Below, piece after piece: positions 11,133-25,987 of a DNA stretch of 64,000 nucleotides. The DNA is taken from NCBI GenBank assembly GCA_025667525.1, contig CM046878.1:99959237-100023236 (forward strand). Direction: 5' to 3'. Under the pieces are notes generated by a model, which saw nothing but the letters and a program-made list of their open reading frames with translations, was not told the DNA's origin and made no database searches. The translations under genes and the position numbers were made by a program. Numbering within the stretch: the stretch's first letter is position 1; the number at the start of each line of letters is the position of its first letter. Source of the DNA: Glebionis coronaria. Lineage: Eukaryota > Streptophyta > Magnoliopsida > Asterales > Asteraceae.

Positions 11133-12788
11133 TTTTTTTTGAACGGCAACTTAAATAAATAGAAATAAACACTAGCAATGAGCTAGAAAGTTACACAGAA
11201 AGCAAATAAGGATGTTGTAAACACCTATCCCAACTAAACGCCTTATTACACCTAGCATGACACCAAATATAAGACGAGTAACTATGTCATCGAAAATGGT
11301 ATCTTTTCGAAAAAGATGAGTTGTGAAGAGCACACTATTCCGATAGCTCCTAACGTACCACCATAAAACATAGAAAACGCCTTCCAGAATGTACTTGAGT
11401 GTAGACCCTAAACGGATATTCTTAAACTAAAACAACCAATCCTCGTAAGAACTTAACGGAGACCACGTCAAATTCCACCAACGACATATGAGCCTATGAA
11501 CATCAGCGGCCAACGAGCAGGAAAAGAGCATATGCGAAACCTCTTCATCGACATATTTGCAAACCGTACACGACTGATCCTCAACATGTATGTTCATGCG
11601 GCAAAGATTCATGTAAGTCGGAAGACGGTCCAAGAAAACTTTTCAAGCAAACACATTTATCTTGATTGGGATAAATTTAACCCAACGAGTTGGCACCAAA
11701 TCTTTAGGAAGGAAATATTCATCAAGCAAACCATGAAAGTATTTGACATGAAAGGACCCATCCCTACTCAGATTGCAAACCTAATGATCTGCAGAATTCG
11801 AGAGCATGTACGTACCTACTAGGTCTTGAAGACTAGTAAGTTGATGAGCTTTTGTACCACCTTTAGTTGGGCGATGAAAAGAATCCGAGAGCTGGCTTTG
11901 AAGCTTATCTGCTACCGTAATATCACCACTCGCTTCTAACGAAAACATACGAGGGAATAGAACACATAGAGTCGCATCTCCTATCCAATGATCCTTCCAG
12001 AATTTCGTCTGAATACCATTTCCCACCTGAATACGACAGAACGAAAGCAAGTCCACCCTCTGAGTTTAATCACTTGAACTTCACGTACTATAGTACTCGA
12101 AACAGACATGAACCAAGGAGAACACAAAACAAGGTCAGGCCCATGTATAACATAGATCACACGAGACCATAGAGAGTTATCAAATGATATAAACCTCCAT
12201 ACCCATTTGAATAATAAATCCCTATTAATCGCAAAAAACTAGAAACCCCAAGACCCCCACACTCTATGGCCACGAGAATATTAGACCATTTTATCCATGC
12301 AATATTCTTATCGCTACCATGCACACCGTAGAAAAAATCACGCCTAAGAGACTTCATCACATTGAGAACAGCTTTGGGCGCCTTATATAACTATAAAGTG
12401 TATATGGGAGTAGCTCCTAAAACTGACTTGAGAAGCGTTAGTCTTCCACCTATTGACAACGTGTTACACTTCCACTTAGATCGAGCTTTAAGTTTACCAA
12501 TAATCTCGTCCCAAGATTTAACCAACGATGTGTTACCACCTACCATGAACCCTAAGTATTTGAACGGAGCCTTCATGACCGCGCATCCAAGAGAAACTGA
12601 AGCATCATTCACCTTTTCACATGGCACACCAAACCCTAAGAGATAACTCTTTTTTAGATTAATCTTCAAACCGGATGCTCGAGAGAAGCAATGTAAGATA
12701 TGAAGAATGAACTTGATGTTATTATCCGTCCATTCACCAATGAAAACAACATCATCCGCGTAAAATAGTGAGAGATCGTAGTAGTAGG
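11133..12788 (-). mobile_element. 3' part of a split L1-type LINE
   Basis: This carries the 3' half of a LINE whose 5' half lies at 42002-42951; chromovirus A sits between them. The 3' end is marked by a short poly-A (T8 on the plus strand at 11133-11140) directly after GCCGTTC, an ending I associate with plant L1 elements. A degenerate target duplication may be 11116-11132 versus 42952-42967 (both begin CTCATAA). The combined length is about 2.6 kb, so the element was 5'-truncated before A inserted. Confidence 0.85.
11427..12788 (-). pseudogene. LINE ORF2 remnant: RT catalytic box to zinc-binding region
   Basis: Read leftward, this holds the second half of a non-LTR reverse transcriptase. 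The YADDVVFIGEW catalytic box lies near 12770-12735, followed by GLKINLKKSYLLGFG and the KYLGFMVGGN and GGRLTLLKSVL blocks typical of plant L1 RT, down to about 12391. RRDFFYGVHGSDKNIAWIKW follows near 12345. A stretch with GNGIQTKFWKDHWIG lies near 12020. The zf-RVT region (CxxCKYVDEEVSHMLFSC) lies near 11560-11500. Stops and shifts separate these blocks. A 1-bp loss just before YADD puts it out of frame with the upstream half at 42002-42918. It is certainly a dead copy of an L1-type ORF2. Confidence 0.88.
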
Positions 12789-16681
<3,893 letters not shown>

Positions 16682-16731
16682 ATATCCCGTTATTTTAGCT
16701 TTGTACTCAAAGCTTAAGATGACGTTACTGC

Positions 16732-19573
16732 TTAGGTAAACAGGTGTGGGTACTTAGCTCTAAACGAGTCTTCGCGTTCCCAAGTGATGTCAGGACCTCT
16801 CCTGGAGTTCTAACGTATCTTAACGAATGGAATTTGGCTTCGCTTCAGTTTCTTGACTGCTCTCTTCATGACTTCTACGGGTTCTTCTATAAATTGGAGT
16901 TTGTCATCAAAATGAACTCCCTCCAATCGCATGGCTAACGGCTCATCCGCGTAGCACTTCTTTAGGTTCGAAACATGAAAGGTAGAGTGTACCCGGCTCA
17001 ATTACTGGGGTAACTCTAGACGATAAGCAACTTCACCAATTCTGGCAATCACTTTGAAGGGTCCTACATATCGTTGGTTTAGCTTTCCATGTTTTCCAAA
17101 GCGTACAACACCCTTCCAAGGTGATACCTTAAGCATAACACGGTCACCTACTTCAAATTCCATAGGTTTCCGTTTACGATCTGCATAGCTCTTCTGTCGG
17201 TCTTGTGCAGCTTGAATTCTCTGCCTGATGAGAGTGATCTTCTCTGTAGTCTCTTGGATTAGTTCGGGTCCGGTGAGTTGAAATTTTCCTACATCTGCCC
17301 AGCATACGGGTGATCTGCACTTGCGGCCATAGAGAGCCTCAAATGGTGTTGCTTTGATGCTGGCATGGTAGCTATTGTTGTAGGAGAATTCAACTAATGG
17401 TATATGTTCGAACCATCCTTTTCCAAAGTCGATCACACATGCCCTCAACATGTCTTCCAAGGTTTGGATTGTTCTTTCACTCTGACCGTCGGTCTGTGGG
17501 TGATAAGCGGTACTCATATCCAAATTTGTTCCTAAAGCTCTTGAAAAGCTTTCCAAAAGTTTGACGTAAACCTACCGTCTCGATCACAAATAATTGAGAC
17601 TGGTATACCATGTCTAGTCACAACTTCCTTCAGGTACATTTTCGCTAGCTTGATCAAAGAGTCATTTTCCCTTATGGGTAGAAAATGAGCGGATTTTGTG
17701 CGTCGGTCGACGATTACCCAAATTATATCGTAACCGTGAGATGAAGTAGGAAGTTTGGTGATGAAGTCCATGGTGATGTTGTCCCATTTCCACTTAAGTT
17801 TCTTAGGTTGGACTAGTAATCCTGACGGTCTTTGATGTTTAGTCTTCACTCTGGCACAAGTCAGACATTTCTTCACGTATGTGGCAATGTCTACCTTCAT
17901 GTTTGGCCACCAATACAACTTCTTCACGTCCTGATACATCTTTTTAGATCCGGGATGTATGGAGTACTTTGACTTATGAGACTCGTGCATGATCACGCTT
18001 CTCAAGTCTTCGTAACATGGTAACCAACTTCTTCCATGTAAACATAATGTTCCGTCTGCTCTGGCTTCTAACTTCTCCTTACTTAGATCAGTCCTAAGCA
18101 TCCTCCTATGTCTTCCTTTCCAATGTTTTCAGGCTTCTGTGCTTGGAGTTGAGCCTCTAATATCTTCTTGGGTAGATCCAAGCTAATGGTCATAACTAAG
18201 GCTCGAACTCTCATGGGAGGATCAGTTCCCTTACGGCTTAGTGCATCTGCAACTACGTTGGCTTTACTTGGGTGGTATTTGATGTCACAATCGTAGTCAC
18301 TGAGCAATTCTATCCAACGACGTTGTCTCATGTTCAGATCCTTTTGGTCTAGAATGTGTTGCAAACTTTTGTGGTCGGTATGCACTGTACACTTTGTTCC
18401 ATATAGGTAGTGCCTCCAGATTTTTAAGGCAAAAACTGTGGATCCAAGCTCTAGATCGTGAGTAGAGTAATTATTTTCGTGCTTCTTCAGTTGTCTTGAA
18501 GCATAGGCAATTACTTTCTTTCTTTGCATCAGTACAACACCTAAGCCTTTGTGTGAAGCATCACAGTAGACAACAAAGTCTTTGTTGCCTTCTGGCAAGG
18601 CTAGAATAGGTGCACTACACAACTTATGTTTGATGGTCTAGAAGGCTGATTCCTCTTCTTCTCCCCATTCAAACTTCACGCCTTTCTGAGTAAGCTTCGT
18701 CATAGACTTAGCCATCCTAGAAAATCCTTCTATAAATCTCTGATAGTAACCGGCAAGACCTAAGAATTGGCGAATCTTTCGGTGACGTAGGCGATGCCCA
18801 ATCCTTTATGGATTCAATTTTTGTGGGGTCTACTTGTATTCCCTTGTTATCAATCACATGACCAAGGAAATTCACTTTAGGAATCCAAAAATCACATTTG
18901 GAGAATTTGGCGTATAGTTTCTCTTCCTTAACAAATTTCAATACCTGAGCAAGATGTTCTCCGTGCTCTTGCTCATTCTTAGAATAGATGAGTATGTCAT
19001 CGATGAATACGATGACGAATTTATCCATATACGGTCTGCACACTCGATTCATGAGGTCTATGAATATGGCTGGTGCGTTGGTCAATCCAAATGGCATGAC
19101 CTGAAATTCGTAGTGACCGTAACGAGTTCTGAAAGCTGTCTTTGGTATGTCTTCCTCTCTGACCCTCAAATGATGGTATCTGGATCGTAGGTCGATCTTG
19201 GAGTACACACTTGATCCCTGTAGTTGATCAAATAGGTCATCGATCCGAGGAAGTGGGTAACGATTTTTCAAAGTTAACTTGTTCAGTTCTCTGTAATCAA
19301 TACACATTCGGAAAGAACCGTCTTTCTTTTTGACAAACAGTACTGGAGCTCCCCAAGGCGAGGAACTAGGTCTAATAAAACCTTTGTCTGACAGTTCTTG
19401 GAGTTGTTCTGCGAGTTCTTTCATCTCGGTCGGTGCTAACCGGTATGGTGCTTTAGCTACAGGTGCAGCTCCTGGTATCAAGTCAATCTGAAGTTCTATT
19501 TGACGAGTGGGTGGTAAACTAGGTAAGTCGTCTGGGAAAACTTCGGGATAATCGCGGACAATTGGTACGTCCT
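16732..19573 (-). pseudogene. pol: Element A pol: RT, RNase H, integrase, chromodomain (broken)
   Basis: This is the C-terminal two thirds of the gag-pol polyprotein, read leftward from the B insertion point. It opens with [16 protein letters not shown] follows ([29 protein letters not shown], catalytic FIDDILIYS near 19020-18990). RNase H follows ([20 protein letters not shown]). The integrase HHCC finger is near 17980-17860 and the core shows [15 protein letters not shown] and DGQSERTIQ. The protein ends in a chromodomain (EEPVEVMKRAVKKLKRS..ITWERED..YPHLF), stop at 16734-16732, only 50 bases from the LTR. Breaks: frameshifts near 18780, 18108 and 17540, and in-frame stops near 18640, 17003 and 16810. 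It is dead, but every domain is still recognisable. Confidence 0.92.
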
Positions 19574-22500
19574 TGATGAGACTGCTTTTATACATAGTCT
19601 CATCGTCCAAATAGGGCTTAAAATGCATTAAATATCATCAAAATACCCAAATATATGCTTGTGTTTGTTTCTTATGTATTTTAGGTACGGGTATTGAGAA
19701 AATGACAAAAGTTCACAAGAATCAGTCAAAAACGAACACGGGAAACGAAGCCGCACGATGAACCAAGCCCTAATGAAGAATTTTCCAAAGAAAGTCCTTG
19801 AAGATTTGAAGAATTATGAAGTTTGGTCCTCCAATATGGAATAATTGACACTTTATACCCTTGTATATTCATAATTACAAGTTTGGTCCCTAAAGTTTGT
19901 CAAAATTACAAAAAGGACCCTTAACTTTGAAGAATTGGCAAATTTAGTCCCTCAACAAAACTAAATTGTCAATATTGGTCCTCCAAGAAGTCAACAAACA
20001 AGTCAAAACCTTGAATTATCAAGAATGTTACAAGAACAGCCCTTGAAGATTGAAGAAATTACATTTCAAGTCCTTGTTTTAAGTTTGAAAAGTAATTGTG
20101 CCATTTTTGACAAGTTTGCCAAAGTAATTATCAAAGGAAATGAGATTGTGCTGATTATATACAAAGTGAAGGAAAAGTGATACTTGGGGGGCCATTTCTG
20201 TCAAACACACCAACTCTCCCCAACCAATAGAACCACCACGTCACCCCATTCCACCACTCACATTCCTACACCTCATCTCACCCTCCACGTCCGCTTTCCA
20301 CCCACACCATTTAACTTAATTAATCCCTTCCCTCCAAACACGTTTTTAAATTAATCTTTCCCCCAAAACGGATTAAAACTGTTCTAATCACCCACATAAA
20401 CCCTAATATCCCCAGAACCAATTAACTATAAATCAAAGGGTTTTTGACCCAACTTTTCCAGATGGATAATTAAGGTTTATGTCACCAAAACCCACATCCC
20501 AAATCCACCCCAGACACACCCATGTGACCCCCCAAGATTCCCCACAAACGTCCCTTTCTTCACAAAACCCCAAAGGGACAGGATAAACGTCCAGGATTGC
20601 ATTACTTGGTCCCCAAGACCATTTGGACGTCTTTGATCAACAAACAACAGCTGTATCCATCAAGATCATCACATGGCATCATTTGACTGAAAATTCAAAT
20701 TTCATCCAAGGGCTTTTCTGGAAATCCACTTAACTAGGGTTTTCACATTCTAGATAGTTTTGTAGTCCATTATATAAGGACGTATAGGCTTTCATTTGTT
20801 TTTGTTCCTGATTTTTTTTTCCTTGGTCACAACTTGTAATACCAGTTTTGTTATTGAATGAAACTTGGTTTAGTACTGTTGACGAGAAAGATTCAGGCTG
20901 CACTCTTAATTACTGCTGTTTGATTATTGATTGTTTGTTTAATTTTTAATTTTTTAAAATTCAGTTTTGTTTTCAAAGTTTCTGAAAAAAGGTGTTGGTT
21001 TGGTAAAATCTTGTTTCAAGTTTGGTTTTCCAAGGTTGGAATTTGTTTTGTTAAGTGTTTGAGAAAGGAAGTTGTTTGTGAAGATTATTTGTGAAAAGGT
21101 TTTAAAAGTTTCAAAAAATCAGAAATTGCATATTGCTTGTTCTTCATTTGTTCTTAGCAGGATCACTTGGAAGACTTGATCTTTGTCCAAGAGTACTGCA
21201 CAGACCCGGGTCTGTTAGGAGGTGGCATAGCAACCATTGTTGGGCCTGGATGTAGGTCCAACAAGGTAAAATCCCTTGTTCCATTTTCAGTTTTCAAAAT
21301 TATGAGATTTATGTGATTTGAATGAAATTTGTTCATTTGTTTGTTTAAGTGTTTGAGTTTGCTCATGTTAGGTCTTAATTCATGTTAGATTAAGGTTTAA
21401 TCAGCATTGGTGTGATTTGAAAGCATTTGATTTGTTAAAATCTTGATTTTCAGTTTAAAGGGGTGTTTGGATTAGGGCTTAACATGGTTTAAACATTTTA
21501 AATCTTGCTTGAAATCCTGTTTTCTTCACTCAATATAGTATCAATAGGTTGTATGCTAGTTTAGTTTTCAGTTTGGTAGGTTTTAACACACTTTTGCATG
21601 TTAAAAAATGGCCATTATAGCATAAATTCAGTAAGTCTCATTTCTGCCAGTTTTAATTGATATTTGTTTACCAAATCTTGTAAACTGTTAAGAGATAGGT
21701 CATTTTAGGATTTAATATTGCTTATTTGTCATTTGGTTGGATTATTTGCAAGTTCTTAGCATTTGAAATCCACATTTGTGCAAGTATTTAAAGTCAACTG
21801 TTCATCAGAAAGTGCATGTCCTTAATCAGTAACTTGTGGTGCTATTTGTGAAGATTTTTGTGAAATACTTGCTTGTTTTTTGTGTGTAACCTGACTCCTT
21901 ATACTCAACTGAGTATAAGGGTGCCTTATTGTCCATAATAAGCACTCATAATAAGCTTTCCTAAGCTTATTGATTTTCTGAACAAAATTAACACTACCAG
22001 TGGGAACTCCTTTCCCACTGCTAGTTCACTTGTTTCCACTGCTAAGCAAACAGACAAAAGTCTGTCACATGTCACTATCAGATTTTGATTTTTTTTGTCT
22101 TTAGTGGGTGAAATTAGGAATTAGACTTTGATTTTTGTGTCATTATTTTTCTTATTTATTTTGTGATTTTTCAGTTTAATTAAATTTTATTACTGTTCAT
22201 TTGCTATTTTTTAGGTTTTATAGCATTTTTAATACTTTTTAATAATTTTGTTTTTGTCTTTTAGTGCCAAAAATTGGTATTTTTCAGTTTTAATAATTTT
22301 CATAGATTTAGAAAAATAATTTAAGATTTTTGGTTTAAAAATATTCTACTGTTCATCTTTTTATTATTTTTTATAATTAAATTAGTTTAATTAGGGTTTT
22401 TATTAAACTGTTTTTGTCTTTTAGTGGTAAATTTAATGTTTTTCAAACTTTTTCAATTTTCTACTGTTCATTAGAGTAAAATAGGATTTTTAAGATTGGT

Positions 22501-23099
22501 AAATTATTTTTAGCATTATTTTATTATTTTTTATAATTATTTTGGTTTAAAAATAGTTTTAAGTGATTTAAAAATAGAAAAATAGTTTTCAAAAATTAAG
22601 AAAAAAACTTTTTAGTCTTTAGATAATATAAGTGAGTTATTTGTTCAATAAAATAATATTTTGGACATTTTGATTAATTATATTTAATTTTAGGGCTATA
22701 ATTAGCATTTAAAATTGAATATTTAATTAATAAAAGGTTTTAAAATATTTTTATTAGATTTTTTATTCTTATTTATATTATTTTAGACTACTTTTAGCTT
22801 TTAATTAATTTTTAGGTTTAAAATTTTAAATTTTGTAGTTTTTTTACGGTTTTACGTGATCGCCTTTTTCGTCGTAGTTTAATCTGTCTTCGTAACCGTC
22901 ATTCTCTTCTAATCCTATTTCTTTCTTTCTTTTTCAATCATATAATCACAAATCAAAATCATCTCTTAACATAACGCACTAGCCTCCTCGAGAACGAACT
23001 CACTTTTAGGGTCATTCACACACGGTTTTCCTAAATCGTCGTGCATACTTGCCCTATTTTACCTCCTTTACCTAAAGGTGTGTAAAAACACTACAATCA
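19574..23099 (+). repeat. 5' LTR of element B
   Basis: A terminal repeat nearly identical to 31423-34933. A TATA box (TATATAA) at 20771-20777 (32620-32626 in the partner) is the likely promoter for the genomic transcript. The downstream part is very T-rich and contains three diverged units about 160 bases apart, each with TTTTTGTCTTT(T)AGTG (near 22092, 22251, 22411) and TACTGTTCAT. The short frames in it are not conserved coding. Confidence 0.93.
20771..20777 (+). promoter_or_regulatory. TATA box of the element B LTR
   Basis: TATATAA stands about 1.2 kb into the LTR and is preserved at the same place in the other LTR (32620-32626). It would place the U3/R border shortly downstream. Confidence 0.5.
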
Positions 23100-23102
23100 T
23101 AT

Positions 23103-23120
23103 TGGTGCCGCTGCCGGGGA
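23103..23120 (+). other. Primer binding site of element B (tRNA-Asp-like, two changes)
   Basis: TGGTGCCGCTGCCGGGGA stands three bases after the LTR. The usual Athila/Tat site begins TGGCGCCGTTGCC, as seen in element C. Two C/T changes distinguish it. These may be post-insertion mutations or a variant primer. Confidence 0.8.
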
Positions 23121-23848
23121 GGCGTGTTTTGTTTTGATTTGAACATTGTTGTTTTTATATATAGCCATAATTAGTATTTGTATTAGTAGCACTCTACTAA
23201 TACGTATTAGCGGTTTTTCGTTTTTTGTGAATATTATTACTATATTGTATACGTAGAACAATAAATTTACAAGTACTCCAAATACGTGAGAAATCACAAC
23301 CTTGACTTCGGAGGTCATTACCCAATCATTGTATTCGAATCTCAAACCAAAGAAAAAAGGCAAAAATAGATAAATACTTTCGTGAAGCTCGATTTTGAAA
23401 GATACAAACTATAAGGTGGGTATAAGGCGGTTGTATTTCACGACCTAAAGGAAAAAGGCTCTTAAGTGCTTCGCGCCGCCTCGTTTCCTCCGCTTGCTTG
23501 TGCGTATTTTGAGATTGAAAGCTAATCGAGGGTTTTGCCGCCCAAAGTATTACTTAAGTATCATATATATTTTCTTGGTTTCTATTGATTAAACCCTCTT
23601 GAACGATTTGGTGTTCCACCATCGTTCTAAAGTCATCGAAGGCGTTCACTTCAAGTGATCGTTTTCATTCCTTGAGGCTTCTTTAATCGAGAGATTTGAT
23701 TAAGGAGGAGATTTGTAGATTTTTGTCTACCTAATACATTCCAAAAATCCAAAAAAAGTAAAAACAATCAAAAACCACAAAAAAATAGAAAAAGTAAAAA
23801 CACCAAAAAGAATCTTCTTTGCTCACCCTCTCGTTGTACGTGACGTTT
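23121..23848 (+). other. Leader of element B
   Basis: A non-coding leader of about 0.73 kb between PBS and gag. It aligns over several blocks with the leader of element C read leftward (54224-53575), for example the TATTCGAATC and AGATAAATAC blocks and GCTTGCTTGTGCGTAT. It may contain the packaging and dimerisation signals; this is inferred from the conservation. Confidence 0.7.
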
Positions 23849-25987
23849 ATGCAAACTCGCTCCAAAGCAAGACGTGCTCGTAAACGAAGAAACAAATCAA
23901 TCACTCCTTCTAGTGAGGAGTCTCCTATTGACGAACCCATTGTAGTGAAAGAAGAACCCATGGCTAATCGAACTATGATGGAGTTGCTTCAAGCACCCAC
24001 CGAGGGTTATGGAGAAGCGATTGTGATTCCCGCTATCCTTGCGGAATATTTTGAGGTTAAGACGGGTTTGTTGCCCATGATTCAAAACAACAAGTTTCGT
24101 GGTGACGAAAAGGACAACCCTCATAACCACATTCGCCAATTTAATCGTCTCATCGCCACTTGCAAGTTTAAGGACGTCTCTAACGACTCGATTAAGATGA
24201 TGCTTTTTTCGTATTCCTTAGCGGGGCCCGCAAAAATTTGGTTAGAGAAAGAGCCACCCAATTCTATATTGACGTGGAAGGATCTCGTTTCAAAATTCGT
24301 GAACCAATTTTTTCCGCCCTCTAAGACTACGCATTTGAAAAACGAGATTTCAAAGTTTTCGCAAGAGTATAATGACAGTTTTTCAACGGCTTGGAATAGG
24401 TTTAAGGAAATGTTGCACGAATGTCCTCATCATGGTTTTTCCGACTTGCATCAAATTGACACGTTTTACAATGGCTTGAACGATCATGAGCGTGATTATC
24501 TTAATGCCGCCGCGGGTGGTAATTTTTTGTGTAAGACGGTCGAGGAAGCATTGTTAATCACTGAGAATAGGTCTAAGGTCTATAGTCCTCGTAGCACGTC
24601 GAGTGTTCGTAAGACTTCGTCTTCGCCTTCGCCTTCATTGTCACACACCGTTGATGCTTGTCAAATCGAGGCTAATTTGGAGAACAAGATTTTTGATAAG
24701 CTTAAGGGATTGTTAATTGAGTTTAAAGTTGGTGAACAACCCACTCCCGCTACAGCTAAAGCGGTTGAGGTTTCTTGTATGTATTGTGGTGGAGCTCACG
24801 ATTATTTCGAGTGCATTACCAACGGTGGTAACACTTCGAGTGCCTTCGCGGCCGCGGGAACTTATAACCAAAACGGTCAAGTTCCCCGCACTAATCAATT
24901 GACTCCACCGGGTTTTCCACCAAATCAAAATGCTAACAATTATCGAAACAATCAAGTTGGTTACCAAAACAATCAAAGGAACAATTACAAGGGTAATAAC
25001 AACTATGGGAATCAAGGAAGTAGTAGCCAATTGCAAAATCAAAACCAAAACCGTAATTTTCAAAACACGAGTCAAGGTCTTCAAAATGTTTACACTAAAG
25101 AACTTCCAATGGACTTTTTGAATTACGCTACGGCAAATGATAAGATTTTGGAAAATATACAAGAGCAATTGGCTAGTCAAGCTAGGGACACGGCTAAAAA
25201 CACCAAGGAGTTAGCTAATTTTGTGAAGGAAAATCTTAACATGAGAAATGAGTTGAAAAATGATTTTGCTAATCAAATTAGAGGTCAAAACAATAAAACT
25301 GAACAAAGTCATGCTAGGCTTGAACAAAGAATTGACCAAAAAGCCGTTAGTCAAGATCTTAAGTTTAATAGTCAAGATGCTAAGCTTAATGCCATTTTAG
25401 AAGCCGTCATGGGGAACAAAGCCTCTACTTCGGGAAGTTTGCCTAGTAACACCGTATCAAACCCGAAGGGAGAGATGAAAGTGATTACCACACGAAGTGG
25501 TAAGGCACTTAAAGAACCGACTCCTCAACCAATTACTCCAACGGTGGAGGAAATTGAGGAAGAACCCAAGGTGGTGGTCGAAAAGGAGCATATCTCAAGC
25601 CCACAAAGTACCGCTCATGCCACACCTACGGTCGACCCTTTACCAACATTGGAACCCAAGGTTCCAAAGGCTATGCCTATGCCCCAACCCACACCACCCT
25701 TGCCTTACCCCTCGAGACTTAGGAAGGAGAAACGACAAGAGCGCGACAACTACCAATTTGAGCTTTTTATGAAAATGTTTCGTGAGTTGCACCTTAATGT
25801 GAGTTTCGCCGATGCTTTGGTCATGATGCCTCGATTTGCCGCTAACTTTAAGAGTATGTTGAACAACAAGGAGAAATTGCATCAATTGTCTAGTTGTTCG
25901 TCGGTTTATCTTAATCGCATACCTCAAAAAGTCGGTGATCCCGGTAAATTTTTGATCCCTTGTGCAATTCAAGATATGGAAGAATGA
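23849..25987 (+). pseudogene. gag: Element B gag (capsid and nucleocapsid)
   Basis: I chose ATG 23849 because the frame opening 30 bases upstream starts at a TTG. About 712 codons run to a TGA at 25985-25987. The N-terminus is very basic (SKARRARKRRNK). The Athila-type capsid core follows (APTEGYGEAIVIPA, NPHNHIRQFNRL, WLEKEPPNSILTW, FFPPSKTTHLKNEI, HHGFSDLHQIDTFYNGL), roughly residues 45-230. A zinc knuckle C-x2-C-x3-H-x4-C lies near residues 309-321. Then comes an Asn/Gln-rich segment, a probable coiled coil, and a Pro-rich acidic linker. The same frame continues into protease directly after the TGA, which replaces one sense codon, so gag and pol were one polyprotein. Confidence 0.93.
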
